Positions 37,323 to 50,343 of a stretch of DNA of 64,000 bases are shown one piece after another. Below the pieces are notes generated by a model that was not told where the DNA came from, ran no database searches, and saw only the letters and a program-made list of their open reading frames with translations. Source of the DNA: Lepidodermella squamata (taxonomy: Eukaryota; Gastrotricha); NCBI GenBank assembly GCA_047495785.1, contig JBLDXI010000021.1:2294001-2358000 (forward strand), read 5' to 3'. How positions within the stretch are numbered: the first letter of the stretch is position 1; each line of letters opens with the position of its first letter. A program made the translations under genes and the position numbers.

Positions 37323-38062
37323 ATGCCTTTGAACGATTGGCCTGGATCGGCTTTGAGTCACCGGCTGCCGTCCGTTGCCAACGCTCTCCTGACCACAGGC
37401 TACACATGCCTGCTACTTTCGCTGCTGTTGCCCGCCCCGTCCTCAGCCATCAGCTTCAACCGCTCGCCTTCATCGTCCCTTCAACGAGTAGCGCGGCAGC
37501 AGCGCTCTTGGCGCCCGTCACGTTTCATTTCTAAATATTTGTCATGGAGTGATGTTAGTCGGCTTTGCAAAGAGTTATATCATCAAAATTATCCCAATCT
37601 TAATAGCATTTATAATTTGTGATTAATTTTCAATTTTTTTAATATAGTTCTATTCTCAAACCCAGGAATGCCTTCCCAACAATTCACCTTGCTTCGGCTC
37701 GAATGAATGCTGCGGCGAGAGCGTAAGCTTTAACCTGGTTTTAACCTGACTTCTCAATCAAATTGAATATTTATCCCTAAAAGCTCTGCTACATCGTAGC
37801 TGACACGTCGGACGCATCGAATGGGTAAGCATAATATAGATTATTTGTACGTTGACAATAATTTTTCCGATTTTACAGCGGAGTAGGATTTTGTTCCAAG
37901 CTGACCGCTGGTAACGGCCGTATTAAGAACAACGAAGCGTGCGAAACGAGCAGTGATTGCCTGCCTGGTTCTTGCTGTCAGCCAGTGTTTAGCCGAAGGA
38001 AAGGCATGGTCCGCGAGTGCCACGTAGCCAAAAAGTCGAGCAACTGCATCACGGCTATGTAA
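37323..38062 (+). CDS. secreted protein with two cystine-knot-like Cys modules
   Basis: Exons 37323-37553, 37666-37722, 37784-37824, 37879-38062; about 170 aa. The last three are firm: frames join in phases 0, 0 and 2, and together they hold twelve Cys in two sets with knottin-type order. Set 1 is C-x6-C-x5-CC-x4-C-x16-C, and set 2 is C-x5-C-x4-CC-x13-C-x8-C. The first exon supplies a hydrophobic signal-like stretch (YTCLLLSLLLPA) after an ATG, with a TATA-like box upstream. Its donor is ambiguous (after 37553 or after the CGA near 37485; both phase 0). Spacing resembles inhibitor-cystine-knot or Dickkopf/colipase-type folds, used in secreted signals, protease inhibitors and defence or venom peptides; which applies cannot be told. 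AATAAA at 38307-38312. Confidence 0.55.
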
Positions 38063-40108
38063 CCAGCTTCTAGTCTCTGAATTTATGGATCGTCTATTCA
38101 AGAGCATTTGAGATGGCTCTTACCGCGAGATTTTTAGAACAAAACATTACCGTCAACATATTCCAACTGATATTTTTGTATTTCTAATTACAAAAGCTAT
38201 GAATAGCTAAGTTACATTATTCAAATTATAAGATCTGATACTTAATTACACCATCTCATTTGCGTTATATGTCCATTGCCAATCCCCAAACAAGGAAAAA
38301 TACATCAATAAACCAGCTTCTGGTAAAAAAAATGTTTACCGATGTTTTCCACCAGCCAAAGGCGTTTCATGCCAACCGAGACGATAGGATTATGAAGAAT
38401 GAAAGCTGAATGTTGGTAGAAAAAAAGATCGGCTCCGCTGGCGCGACTTGAGAGGGCAATAAAACAAAAAGAGCGCACTCTGCGCACCTGGGGTTGTTAC
38501 GTTATTTTGATTGACGGCATGCGCCTTATTTATCAAGGTGGCCCCATTGTCATTATGCGGTACTAATTATGCGGAAACATGGTCCTGTTTTTTTACCCCT
38601 GACATTCTTACCCGCTTCCAGCTTCGGGAACAAACAATTATAAGCTGCTGATTTTTTTTCTAAATTAAGTATCAATTAAGGAGGCTTAGAAGAGGTGTCA
38701 AAACCTCCCACGCAGGTTCATGTGCACCTTTCATTCACAGATACTGGTAAAAATATTTGACTTCTATCAGCGGCCGGGAACCTAAAATAAACGCAGGTGT
38801 TACGTTTTTACGACGGAGGGGTAATGCGCTCGCGCTCGGCAGATCCGCTGTTACATAAGAAGATAGCTTTTCCCCGGCAGCAATAAAAATTGATTCACAA
38901 AAAATAAAAGTCGACTACTATCATTGCGTGTACATGTGGTGTAATTGTATTAGTGGGGGGTTATCTCCCACGTGCTCGTCACCCGAACGCGCGACTTTTG
39001 TTTTTTTCAACCGTGAACAAGTTGATGCGTTTATTAAAAGTTGCCGGCTCGGCAACATTACGCGATGTCCACTTGTTATCTTTCGTTCCTGTTAACATAT
39101 ATTTTCATGTTTTGCAACATCTTCGCGCATAATATTAGTTAGAGATAAATCTTTTAACATATGCTCCATTGTGGATTTTTACCTTTTGTCCAGACTTACG
39201 TTTAACGTTTAACGTTTTTTTGCAAAATTTTGCACGAAAAATAGTTTGAACATATTTGCACCCTTAAAATTTAGCTTGACAAGCTTTATATTCAGTGCCT
39301 ATTGCTCAAATATTCTTATTTGAGGAATTTCTTTTTGTAGAAAGGTTATATTAGGCGGCATTGCTCGAGAACAATGTGTTCGGGTGGAGTGGTATCAACG
39401 GATTACGCGGATTAAGGCGGACGCCGGTGGTTTGAAGCGTTTTTTGTCGCCATTGAACGGGTCCGCGCCTTGTTGCTGCTGAAGGTGTTATTATCATCCA
39501 CGATATTTCATTCAAAAAATTGCACGCCTCGGCTGCAACAAGGCGTATTTTTGTCGTAATATAAGTAATATATATTATCCTTTTACACGTTTCTAAAACC
39601 ACCGGGCGGTAAAATTTGAGGCAGCATGCGTTACAGGCAAAGACAGTTCAAGAACGCCGCACGCGCTAAAAAGCGGGGCAATTAATAATTAAAAGCAATT
39701 AATTAGCAAAAACGTCACTGGAGCTGCTCGTGTTAATGACGCCAGGATTGTTTTCTTGCGATTTTTCACGCCAGGCATATGCCAGCGTGGGTTTTCCATA
39801 CTTTAGTTAAGGATCCTGAAATTCTTTTGCCGTAGCATTCAGATTTCTTTCACCCAAAAGTTGCGTTAGTTTCGCGGCGGCCACTGCCAAAACTCGCGTT
39901 TCCACGCGGCCGTGGTGCGAAGGTGCCACGCGTGCGATATTGTTGTTGTCGCGGAGTTCGCGCTCCAGAAAAAACACACACCGACCTTCTTTAACAATGG
40001 CCCTTTTCGACGACGCATTTTTACACGCCTACTGTTCTGTCGTTTTCAGAGGCGAGATCGCTGCTTAGATTTCGCTCATTCATTAAAATTGTATTGAAAT
40101 ACGATATC
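38063..40108. other. intergenic region
   Basis: No gene seen. Probably contains the 5' UTR or promoter of the first prominin. A ttttcag near 40050 could be an acceptor, so a missing 5' exon with a signal peptide is possible. Confidence 0.35.
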
Positions 40109-43100
40109 ATGACGGCATCAGCTACAACGCAATCCAGCGTATCGTCTCGGCCGCTTCCAAAATCGCTGATGGATCTTTTCCCGGCCCCGGAATTTACCGA
40201 CCAGTTCGGAAACCGGCTATACAGAAACTGGAGCATGACTTTCCCCGCCTATCACTTCAATGTCTCACATTTGGAGGCAGTTCGCCTCTCGGCATACGAA
40301 CCGCAGGCCTCGTGGCCCAATTTGTACAGCTTTGTCGCAGGCATTATCGACAACGTTGAAACAACAAGCAAAGCTAAATGTGAGTAATGCTGACATATTC
40401 GCCTCTGAATTACTCATACCCATTGCCTTACACAGCATTCCTTCGTGAAATAATCATCAGTGCTACTCAAGGCAGGCCTGGTATAGGCACAGAGATCGTC
40501 AACGTAAGTCTGAGTAATGCAACTCAAGAACATTCAGTGAAAAATCAATTTTTTTTCAGGGCTTGCTAGAGTACAAGTCTCTGTTGGCGATATCAATAAT
40601 TGGCCTTATCGCGTCTTTCATCCTAGTTCCAATCGCATCATGCGTCATTTATTCATGTGTTAAGCGGCGATGCCGCAACAATTACCGCTACAACCCATTC
40701 TCGTCAGATAGCCTCCCCAACTTGGGAAAACCCGTAAAAAACGACGAAAAGCAGCAAAGTTGGCCAACACCTTCCTACTCGAAAGGACTTGTCGCCATGG
40801 CTTCGGTAGCAATTTTCACGGCATTGCTAGCGCTTTTCGGCCTCGGTGCTTCGATCTACTTTAACAATTCGTTTTCGTTCTCGCTACTGCGTTCGGAAAG
40901 CGTGGTCGCCAACGCAACGGCCGATGTTAATGATATCATAGATGATTTCATGACCGATTTCGATGCTGTCGGCGAGGCTGTGACCACCGATGTAAAAAAT
41001 AAGGTGGAATTTGTGAACAAAGCCATGGATTCGCTGAACAACATATTTTCCGACCAACTGAAAATTGTCGACCTACTTCAGAAATCACAGGCCATTCTCT
41101 TGTTTTTCATCATGCTATCTTGGGAAAAATCGACCGTCGAGCCGTTGCGGGATTCGATCAACGCAGCTCGCAATGCCACCCTTCGCCTGAACCTCGCCGA
41201 AATGGACGTGCTGAGCATGTTGGGCGATGAGCGTTCGCTAGCTTCAATTCGCGATCTTTGCGCGGCGAGTGCCAGCAACGCGTCGTGGCCGCAAACTTGC
41301 GCCCGATTCAGCCGTAGTTCGAACGCAACCGATGTTTGCACATCATGCCTTCTGCCCGACATACCCGACGAGTTGAACCCGTCGTTTTTGAACCACTACA
41401 AGAACCGCGTCGAAATCGAATCTGCCCTAAAAGCCATGTCAAATCGCACGAGCCGAATGATGTTAACCAAGGTTGGGCAAATGGTTACCCGCGAGGAGTT
41501 GATCAACCAGTTTAAAAGCATCAAGTCCAACTTGATGGGCGACTTCGACGCCTGGCAACAACACTACACCAAGTGGTTCAATAGCCGTCTGCACGGCATT
41601 ACGCATGGTGAAAAATGTGATGGCGACGACTCGGTCGCTACGACTACGACTACAGCTGAACCGACGACTACGACAACGAAAAGAATGCCTAGAACTCGCC
41701 GGACCACTTTGAAATCTGACGAAGTGACTGGAACTGGTATCAGCCAGACTACAACACTTAGCGACGATTTGGCGATATGGACAGACGAGACAACCCCAGC
41801 CCCTGAGGTTAAACCTCCCAATAGCGAATCCAGCGTGGCTTCAATTATAGGCTCGGTTCGCGACGCATTCCGCGATCGCCATATTGTGGCTCTAACTCTG
41901 TTGATCATCGCCGCGATTCAAATCTTTCTAATGGTTATCGGCGCGTCTTGCTTACTGGTAGTCTATTGCCGAGGCGTCGACCATTCACGTAATTTCCGAA
42001 CCCGTCAAGCGACTAAACTAGAAAAAGTCGGCCGATCTTCTGCTATAGCGTAAGCTTTTTAGGATTATTTGCTCAATGATAATTAAATGATGTTTGTTTG
42101 TTATAGTGGCTCAGTGCTGTTTGTTGCCCTCGCTGGTCCAGCGCTGTGCGTCTTAGCGGCCGCTCACTTCTATGCTGGTGGCTTCATCGACAAAACCGTC
42201 TGCTCAGCCGTTAGATCAGGCAATCACTCGCTGCTCGACGAAATGCTGAACACGGCTCGAAATGGCTCGCAAGATAACATTCTACGCTATGCCTTGCCGT
42301 CATGCGTCGTCACATTCGCCGACTCGATTGACCCTGATATTCTAGCCGATCGGCTAACGGTTGGCAAGTTCCTCGAATTCGCCGCGAATGGAAGCACTAT
42401 TAACCAGTTTCTGAGGCTCAACGACTCTGTGTTTGTGCGCGAGGTCAAGGACCTGACCTACTTGAATCTGACGTCTAAACTAGTGGTGTACAACAACAAA
42501 ACCGCGGCGTACATGGCCAACTTCACGGAAATAATCGCGGATGGAGCAATTTTCCGAAAATTAAAGTCCGAAATCAACATCAATGCCACGAGGGCGTTGA
42601 GTGGTCAGATTTCGAACTGCTCGGGCTGTGTCATGAGTTCCTTGCTGTCAAACCCGCAATTCTCGCAAAAGTCAGCAACAGCTACCATCTACAAGAGCAT
42701 GCTGAGCAAATATTTCACTGATTTGAATTCAGCGTATCGGACGTGGTCGGACGCCAGCGAGATGATGACTATCGCCGTCGAACAACGCGATCTAATAACT
42801 GATTCTATGCACTACGTCGAGTCTTGGGTCAAGCAAATCATGGTCCTATTGAAAGACCTCATCCGCTACATGGTCGTCAAGCTGGTTGACAACGTTTCCA
42901 ATGGCGTTACGCTTGATATCGGGCGGCTTCGCATGGCCTATGAGTTGTACAACGGCGTCGCTGTTCAGTACGCCTGTGTCGAACTTATCGGCGCTATGAA
43001 CGCGTTTTGGTTCTTTGTTGGCATCTATTTGATATTTTCGACCGTCAGCGCGTTGCTGTTGATCGCGAGCTATGCGGCTTTGGTTAGCATGCAGCGTCCC

Positions 43101-43424
43101 CAACGCGGTATCGCCTCGAAAGTATGGCAGGCCCCGGAGCAGGTTGTTATAAGTGACAACTACTACGCGGTTTCAGACGGCGCTTTTCGCAACAAGACGC
43201 TGACAGCTGAGAGCAGTATCAACTACTCGGCCGAGTCTTACATAATGGGCTCGGTTGTATCCGAAGCACTGGCGTCGCCGGCAAGCTCTACGCAATCCTC
43301 GCCGATGAACACTTCGGCCAGTTCGTCGGCACTTCGAAGCAGCCAGTCTTCGGCTAGCATTCGCATGCCCGATGATGACGATGATAAGCTGGTCTTCACA
43401 ACAACAAGTTTCAGCATCTCCTAG
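40109..43424 (+). CDS. prom: prominin-family pentaspan membrane protein, copy A
   Basis: Four exons: 40109-40379, 40436-40503, 40560-42049, 42107-43424; about 1048 aa (vertebrate prominins about 860). It has the prominin topology: an N-terminal ectodomain (1-118), TM1 about 120-143, a short loop with KRRC and RYNPFSSDSL, TM2 about 189-215, and a large glycosylated loop. TM3 is about 554-581, TM4 about 610-634, followed by a second large loop; TM5 is about 904-932, with a Ser-rich cytoplasmic tail of about 115. A Thr-rich stretch (about 472-495) precedes TM3. Prominins are cholesterol-binding proteins of microvilli and other plasma-membrane protrusions. No signal peptide is visible at the chosen ATG, so a 5' exon may be missing. 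Tandem with copy B; AATAAA at 43489-43494. Confidence 0.88.
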
Positions 43425-44874
43425 AGCCATCGGCCGAGCTAGTTTTTCTAATTCGTCAATACTCAAATCATCTCATCGATTAATCCGAAATAAATTTTGT
43501 ATCTTTCAAATAATAAAACAATTGCGCAGATCTAAATGGGCAGTGTCTGTTTTTTCAGTTCAAAGAGGTTATAGAAAGTTTCATGCTGCGGTTTTTCTCG
43601 AATTTGACTTGTTTCAACGATGAACGAATCAATCTTGGGAATTCCTGAAAACCATATGAGAAGTTCACCCTTGATTGATTTGGCTTGACTTTTGAACAAA
43701 TTAAATTAGGAATAATTGTTGCTCATCTTTATTTTTTGCCGCCCTAATATTCGCTCATTTTCGTCGGGATCTAACATTCCAAAGCATCATCATGAGGAAT
43801 CAGAGAATAAATCTTGCAAAATAACGCTGTTGAGTATTTTCAATGAGGGAGTCTGACTTCATTTTCGGGTACTCCAGTACAACCACGAGCTTCATTATAA
43901 AGGAATGAATCATCAAGTAAATTGTCGGGAGCAGTAAATTAGATACGTGTCAAAAGTTCCTAATGACTTTGATGACGTAGGTATAACTCATCACGAAACG
44001 TAATTATCGGCATGTTAATAAATCATGGCCAAATCCCATTAGATACAAAATGTAGCAATTGTCTGCGTGCAGCGGACCGAGCCGCCAAGATTGTTCAAAC
44101 ATCTCTTTGAAAGTCGTCGTGACTTCGCAATACATGCTCTCAGTACCCAGCGGATGTGCTGTATCCTTAGTAATTCGGTCTCATAGATGTAAAACGTTGA
44201 CATAATTTAAATTTGTGGCGTTATCTCGGCTTCATGGTGAGAACAAAGCGCAGGCAACTATAACAAAACCACCATTGTTAAAATTGTTGAAAAAAAACAC
44301 AATGCGTGGATGTGTCTATGTTGGAAATGTAAACTATAATCCTACATCGCTGATGTTGGTGCGGAAAAGAAAAGCAGGCGAATGTTGTTTTGAACGTGAG
44401 TAAGATTTACAACGCGAGCTCACTAAATGGCAGCCAAAAGTTTCAATTGCTCAGAGCTTGAAAGCGACAACGCTCTTAGAGCCCTGGCGCGTACGTGCAT
44501 TCTTGAACCGTGGCGACAACAGAACAAAGCAACAACAAAGGAATGAAAGAATATAACGCGTATACGAAGTTGCGTAAAAAATATTAGTATCACTGCTACA
44601 ACACATGTGTTTGTTTTACAATAAATAATACTAATAAAATCGCCCATTTAGACAGACAAACTTAGCGTGTTGAGTAGGTGCCTGTTTCCCGCTTTTTTTC
44701 TACTATTCGGGTGTTTTAAAATATCGTGCTTAACAGCTTGTTTGACTCATTTGACGTCCAAAATACTGAATACATCGTTTGGCCGACTTGAAATTTAACA
44801 AGACCTGGATAGCGGGGACTTGCAACTTGAACCAGAGTAGATAGTTACATCGGAAAAGACACCTGCCCTTGAAG
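43425..44874. other. intergenic region between the prominin genes
   Basis: 3' UTR of copy A and upstream DNA of copy B. Open frames are short and featureless. Confidence 0.4.
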
Positions 44875-47800
44875 ATGCAGATGTCAATGCCGACTAGCTT
44901 GAAGGACGTCATTAAAGCGCCGCAGATCGCACTCAACGGAAATAAGCTCAACTCTGATTGGACGATTGTTCTGCCCGACTATGACTTCAGCAACAGCTCG
45001 AGCCAACCACTATCTCTTTTCGCGTCAAATTACCGAGCCGTAGGAGCCTGGCCAAATCTTTACGGCTTTGTCTCCGATATTATCGACAAAGCTGAGTCTT
45101 CGAAGGCCCCACAAAGTAAGAATTTATTTTTCATTTTATTCACATAATTCTAGGCTAAATTATTCCCTCGAATTAGCAAAAGATATCTACGTAAATTTTT
45201 TATTCATTTGATCGTTACAAGACTCATTCGATCGTACTTGAAGGAGCTTAAAGGAGCCTAAATGTTCAAGGGTCGAAGGTACTTATTTCCATACAAATCT
45301 AAATGGTAAAGCGTTTGTTTTGGCGCGTCGCTAACGATATGCTACTCCCTCAAGGCATATTCATCAATTTTCCAAAGCCCAAAACACAATAAATATTTTT
45401 TCAGGACCTATCAAATCATATCCCGCGAATCCCATTGGCACCTGAAATTCCATTTGAATTTTTCTCCCCACTTAGATGCGATCAGAAACATAGCCATGAC
45501 GGCTGGTAAAGGAGTGACCATGAACGGCCTTATCAATGAGTTACTTTGGGTATGTTTCATTCGCGGATTTGACCATGTTTACGCGAACTATTGCCGTAGC
45601 CAATCGTAGAATGCAAAGGACTGATTGCAGTTGCAGCAATTGGAATCTTGCTCACCTTCATAATAGTCCCGATTGCCGCTGGTCTCGCCTACTGCCTCTC
45701 ACGGAGGCGTTATCGCAACGACTTCCGCTACAACCCCTTTTCCAGCGACTCGTTGGCAACTGCCGATTCGAGTCACCAATCGAGTATGCGCGTATCATCC
45801 GCAAATTCGTTTAACTTCAAGCCGCTGAACGGCAATGCCGCTGCAAATGGCCAAGCCGTACACCAACCAAATCACGACCTCTACTCGACGGGCATGATAG
45901 CCATGGCTGTCATTGCTATAATCGCCTGTTTCGGCGCGGCATTCGGCTTGGGAGGGGCTTTTTACTTCAACGAATCTTTTACATGGTCGCTATACCGATC
46001 GTCGACTGTTGTTTTCGGCGCTATATTAGATTACAACAGGATTATGGCCAGTTTTAACAATGACTTCACCACTGTCGTCAATGTCATGACAGCTGATGTT
46101 GAAAAAAAGAAAGACTTCGGATTAAAAGCTATCGACTCATTTAAAGGCATGTTCAACGACGCAACTGGCCTCATAGACTTGGCGCAAAAGGTAACGTTTT
46201 ATTTATAAGACCTACGAAATAGTGTCATTCTTATCTTTTATTGACTCTATAGTCGCAAATATTCGGACTTTTTGTCGTAGCTTTCACGTGGGAAAGTTCG
46301 GTGACAAAACCCCTCGTGAACAGCGCATCGGATCTGCAAGTTGCCCTCGATAACATGTTATTGGCTACAAATCGCCTCAACGCGCTGCGCCAAACTGTTA
46401 GCCCGCAGCTCGCTGCCAGCATTTGTCAAACTGCCGGCGCGAATACAACGGCGATGATGAGCAATTTATCGCCATCTTGCTCTTTCCTTGTCAGCGCATC
46501 GGCCGTGCTAACGCCAGCTGCATTTATCAGCTCCTGCTCGTCTTGCCTCGTGCCTCCGTTCGACCCAGCCACTGCCGCGCCGATATCACCCGAAATGCTG
46601 GTACGTGTCAGGCGGAACGTGGAATCGGTGTTCAACCAAACCAACGATTTGATGATGTCGGTGAAATTCGGCCAGATCAGCGTGTCGCAAGACTCGCTGA
46701 TGCGTCAGTTCAATGGCATCGTTTCGTCTTTCGGAACAGACTTTGAGTCGTTGATCAATTTTTACATGGACTGGTATGAACTGCGGGTTAAACCAGTTAT
46801 CAATGGTGGATCGTGTCCTGACAATCTTCCCCCGAGGCCGGAAACAACAGCCATATCACCGACGGGTGGATCGGCTGTTATTCCAGCTGCAACTCCTGCC
46901 CCGGTGGTGCCAGCAGCAACTCCGCCTTCAGTCGCGACATTACCGACCGTTATCACAGTTGGTCCGCAGGGCTTGCCTACTACTACAACGACTACTACGA
47001 CGACTACAACAACAACAACAACAACAACTGCGGCACCAGAGGAGGACCAAACCGGGGTTACGGTCGGTCAAATTCAGCAAGCGTTTTTCATCCGATACAT
47101 TTTGGCCATAGTGATCATGATAATAGCAGCCGTTAGCCTCGCGTTGATGATTATTGGTGCCATTTGCTTGCTGGTTTTCTACCACGAACCTAGCGAAAAA
47201 GGCCTCCGATCCCGCAGCCCATCCAAAGTCGGAGTTGTTGGGTCGAAATTCATCATATCGTGAGTCATTTTTCAAAGGGTTGTTCTTAGTCTTTATTATA
47301 TCAATTTTTTCAGAGGCGCTGTTATTTATGTCGCTTTCACTGGACCGTTGCTTTGCCTATTGGCTGCTGGGCATTTCATAGCGGGAAGTTATGTTGATAA
47401 ATCGGTGTGCAGAATCATCGCTAAAGAAGACTACGCGGGGTTCGATCGAATGCTTGGTGAAGACATTCTTGAGAAAGCCCTGCCCGAATGCATCGTTAAA
47501 CTGGTGAAAAGCATCGACCCGGATCTATTAAACCGTGTAACCGCTACCAAAATAATCGAAGCCGCACGAGAAGACATGACGCTCAACGAATTCGTTCGAA
47601 TCGAGGATACTGACGTGTGTTTGGATTAAATCGAAAGGATTGGGATTTTACAGATGTTTTTTTTTCAGTTTGTTCGCGACGTTCGCAATTTGAAGCACCT
47701 GCGACTATCAGCGAGGCTTGAAATTTTATCGCCAGCCATTCAAAAATATTTCAACAATCTTACAAACATCGCTGCTTCGTCCAGTTTCTTCCAGAGTGTT

Positions 47801-48814
47801 ATCAATTCGATGGACCTCGCGCCGGCTATTGCTATCAATAACACGTTGAAAACATGTTCGAACTGCGCCGTGAATACCAGCGCGAATTCGATTGGCTTCA
47901 ACTTGAATTCCGTTAATCTTACTTCAAATTCTTCGATCGATTTGACAACTCCACAGGGCCAGCTAACGGCAGCTCAGCGGTATCGATTAGCCTTGGCTAA
48001 TTACCTGAACAATGCGACGATAAGCTACGCTGCGCTTGGCGATATGGCCGATACGTTGACACAAACAATTGAGAAGCGCGAAGCAACAGCATCAATTATG
48101 CACTTCGGCGAGACTTACTTCGATGCGCTAATTCTACTCCTCAAAGCTGAGATCATTTACGTCGCCGGAGAGTTGCTCGACAAGATTGTCGCTGCCGCCA
48201 ATCGTGATGTTGGTCGCATGGGTATCATCTTCGACTTGTACGACGGCATCGCACGCGAATATGGGTGCGTCGAGCTAATTGGGGCTTTGGTTTGCAATGA
48301 TCCTCCCTAAATTTCTTGAACTAAATGATTTTTTTCAATTCAGAATGCTTACTGGTTTTTCGTTGGAATCTATCTATTCTTCTCAACAATCAGCGCTCTT
48401 CTGTTGTTTGCAACTTACGGCGTTGTTCAAGCTCTGATGTAAAATTTTATAGGCCACATTTTGGCTATATTATTACCTATTGCTGTTTGCAGGCAAAAGC
48501 AAGTCACTGCGCTGTATTGGCAAAGCCGCGCAACTTTAGGCACAGTCGCTACCGCAACTTCGTTGTTGCCTGCGAATGGTACATCTACTGCGGCTAACAA
48601 CCAAATCTACGGCAGGCCATCGTTAGCCATGGGCAACAAGGCCTACAGCGGCGATGATGACGGCGAAGTATACACAATGAAGTCACTCGGCAATAATAAC
48701 CCCGATTCGAAGTACTTGTCGTCGAACGGCAGCAATTCGGCCATGCTCGAGGATGAAAATGACGTTGATGCGAAACCTAGCAGTAACGGCCATATGAAAA
48801 CCTTCACCACTTGA
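44875..48814 (+). CDS. prom: prominin-family pentaspan membrane protein, copy B
   Basis: Eight exons: 44875-45115, 45476-45549, 45600-46190, 46253-47259, 47314-47614, 47669-48289, 48344-48438, 48493-48814; about 1083 aa. It aligns with copy A throughout: GAWPNLYGFV in the N-ectodomain, RYNPFSSDSL after TM1, and the TM4 start GPLLCLLAAGHF. Also shared are FVRDVRNL in loop 2 and NAYWFFVGIYLFFST in TM5. A run of about 17 Thr (residues about 544-562) sits just before TM3, like a mucin stalk. The first two introns and the one before TM4 match copy A in position and phase. Four more (after 46190, 47614, 48289 and 48438) are absent from A. No signal peptide is seen at the ATG. AATAAA at 48940-48945. 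Confidence 0.88.
46978..47029 (+). repeat. ACN trinucleotide repeat coding for poly-Thr
   Basis: ACT/ACA/ACG codons in an uninterrupted run, ending in a block of pure ACA; inside exon 4 of prominin copy B. Mixed codons in the 5' half and pure ACA at the 3' end suggest recent slippage there. Confidence 0.9.
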
Positions 48815-50343
48815 TATGTATACATATTGTGCCAATTTAATTTTTGTAATTAATTCCTTGACTCAATCGATTCTTGATGCCTTTTCGCAATTTTTGCCGA
48901 TTTTTATGTGATGCATTTTTTGCGGCGAATATATTACTGAATAAATTGAGCCTTACTCTTGAATAATGTGTTCGTCCGTGAGATTTCCACGTCGTCATCA
49001 CCTATGTTTGCTTTTAATTAATGTTTATTTTGTCTTTAAGGGCGGGCTTATGTCGTATCCAAAATCGAACGAGTTTTTTCGTCCTCAAGCGTGTTGGCTC
49101 GGTAGTTTTTTCACACTTCAGACTCGGCGCCGGGGTTGCTGGGCACACATATCGATTTTGTCTTTTTTCAGCGTACTCAAGCCCGCAAAGATTCCAGTGA
49201 GATGAGCCGCAGCCATATCTGCGGCAGTGGTCTTAGCCGACAATTTTTGAAAACATCCTCCAAGGCTATTACAAGTGGCGCTGAGTAATGGCATTCTTCA
49301 TTTCACAAAAAAAATCAATTGTAATAGGCGATTATATCACGCTGCTGGCACGTGCTTATCGGGCAAAATAAGAGCTGCAACACAAAGTAGCTGGCTCGCC
49401 ATTCAAGCAGCAAGTAGCTTCTGCCTGAATAACGATATCGCGCGCGCGGAGCTCATAATTGAGCGCCTCACCTCTCAAGTTTCGCGGAAGCACCGCCAAG
49501 TTGTCACTTTAAGTTAGCGGCGTAAGAAAACGATAAGCCGCAGCTTTTTTCGTAAACAACACCTGCTGTTTTCCGCCACAACGTCTTTATCGCGTAATCT
49601 CTTTTATTGTCCGAAATATATTCGATCACTCCATGTAGAGTTGGACTCGAATTTCTGAAATACCTTTATATCCCGGTATTACTTTTCTCTGAACTTTATT
49701 GCTGTTTGTTACATTAGGGATTCCTACGTTTCGACAGCCAATCTCTGCGACAGTTATTTTTAAGGGATTTTTTATTATGAAGTCGGTTTGGGGTAAAAAA
49801 AATAAGACACTCACATCGATCAACTACCGCGTAAAGGTAGATGCTTTTAACCTGCGAATAATTTAGCGCGAATAGAATAAGATGAATATAAGAAGTGTAA
49901 AGTTGGAGCCCATCACCAATAGCGCAGGCTTGATATAGCATCGATTCGTTCTTCAAATGTCACTCGAAATTTGACGGCTTGATGGTATAGCGCTCTTCGA
50001 AAAGGGAAAGAAACCTTGAATCAATACCCCGGAAGATTCTATGCGCGCTAAATTATTCACTGGTTAGAAACGTCAACCTTAATGCGGTAGGCAATCGATA
50101 CAAGCGTTAACTTCTCCTACAACAACAAAAACTGCGCCATGAAAAATTCTTTGGCAGTCGAAGCGTCGGTAATAAATGCGCTACAACTTGCAAGCAAGCT
50201 AATTTCGATAAGACCTCGCCTTTGCCCTATTACAGACTTTTAGTATCCAGCTAGATTCTGAAGATCCCGCCTTTAATTCTGCACTTGGATTCGGATTTAA
50301 AATGTAACAGTTTTTCCTAATAGATGTCTTTTATGAAGCGAAC
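48815..50343. other. intergenic region
   Basis: 3' UTR of prominin B, then about 1.3 kb without recognisable genes. Confidence 0.4.

Noticed and set aside
41564-41908. 114-codon minus-strand frame inside prominin A
   Set aside because: Antisense of the Thr-rich region, giving Val-rich low-complexity sequence.
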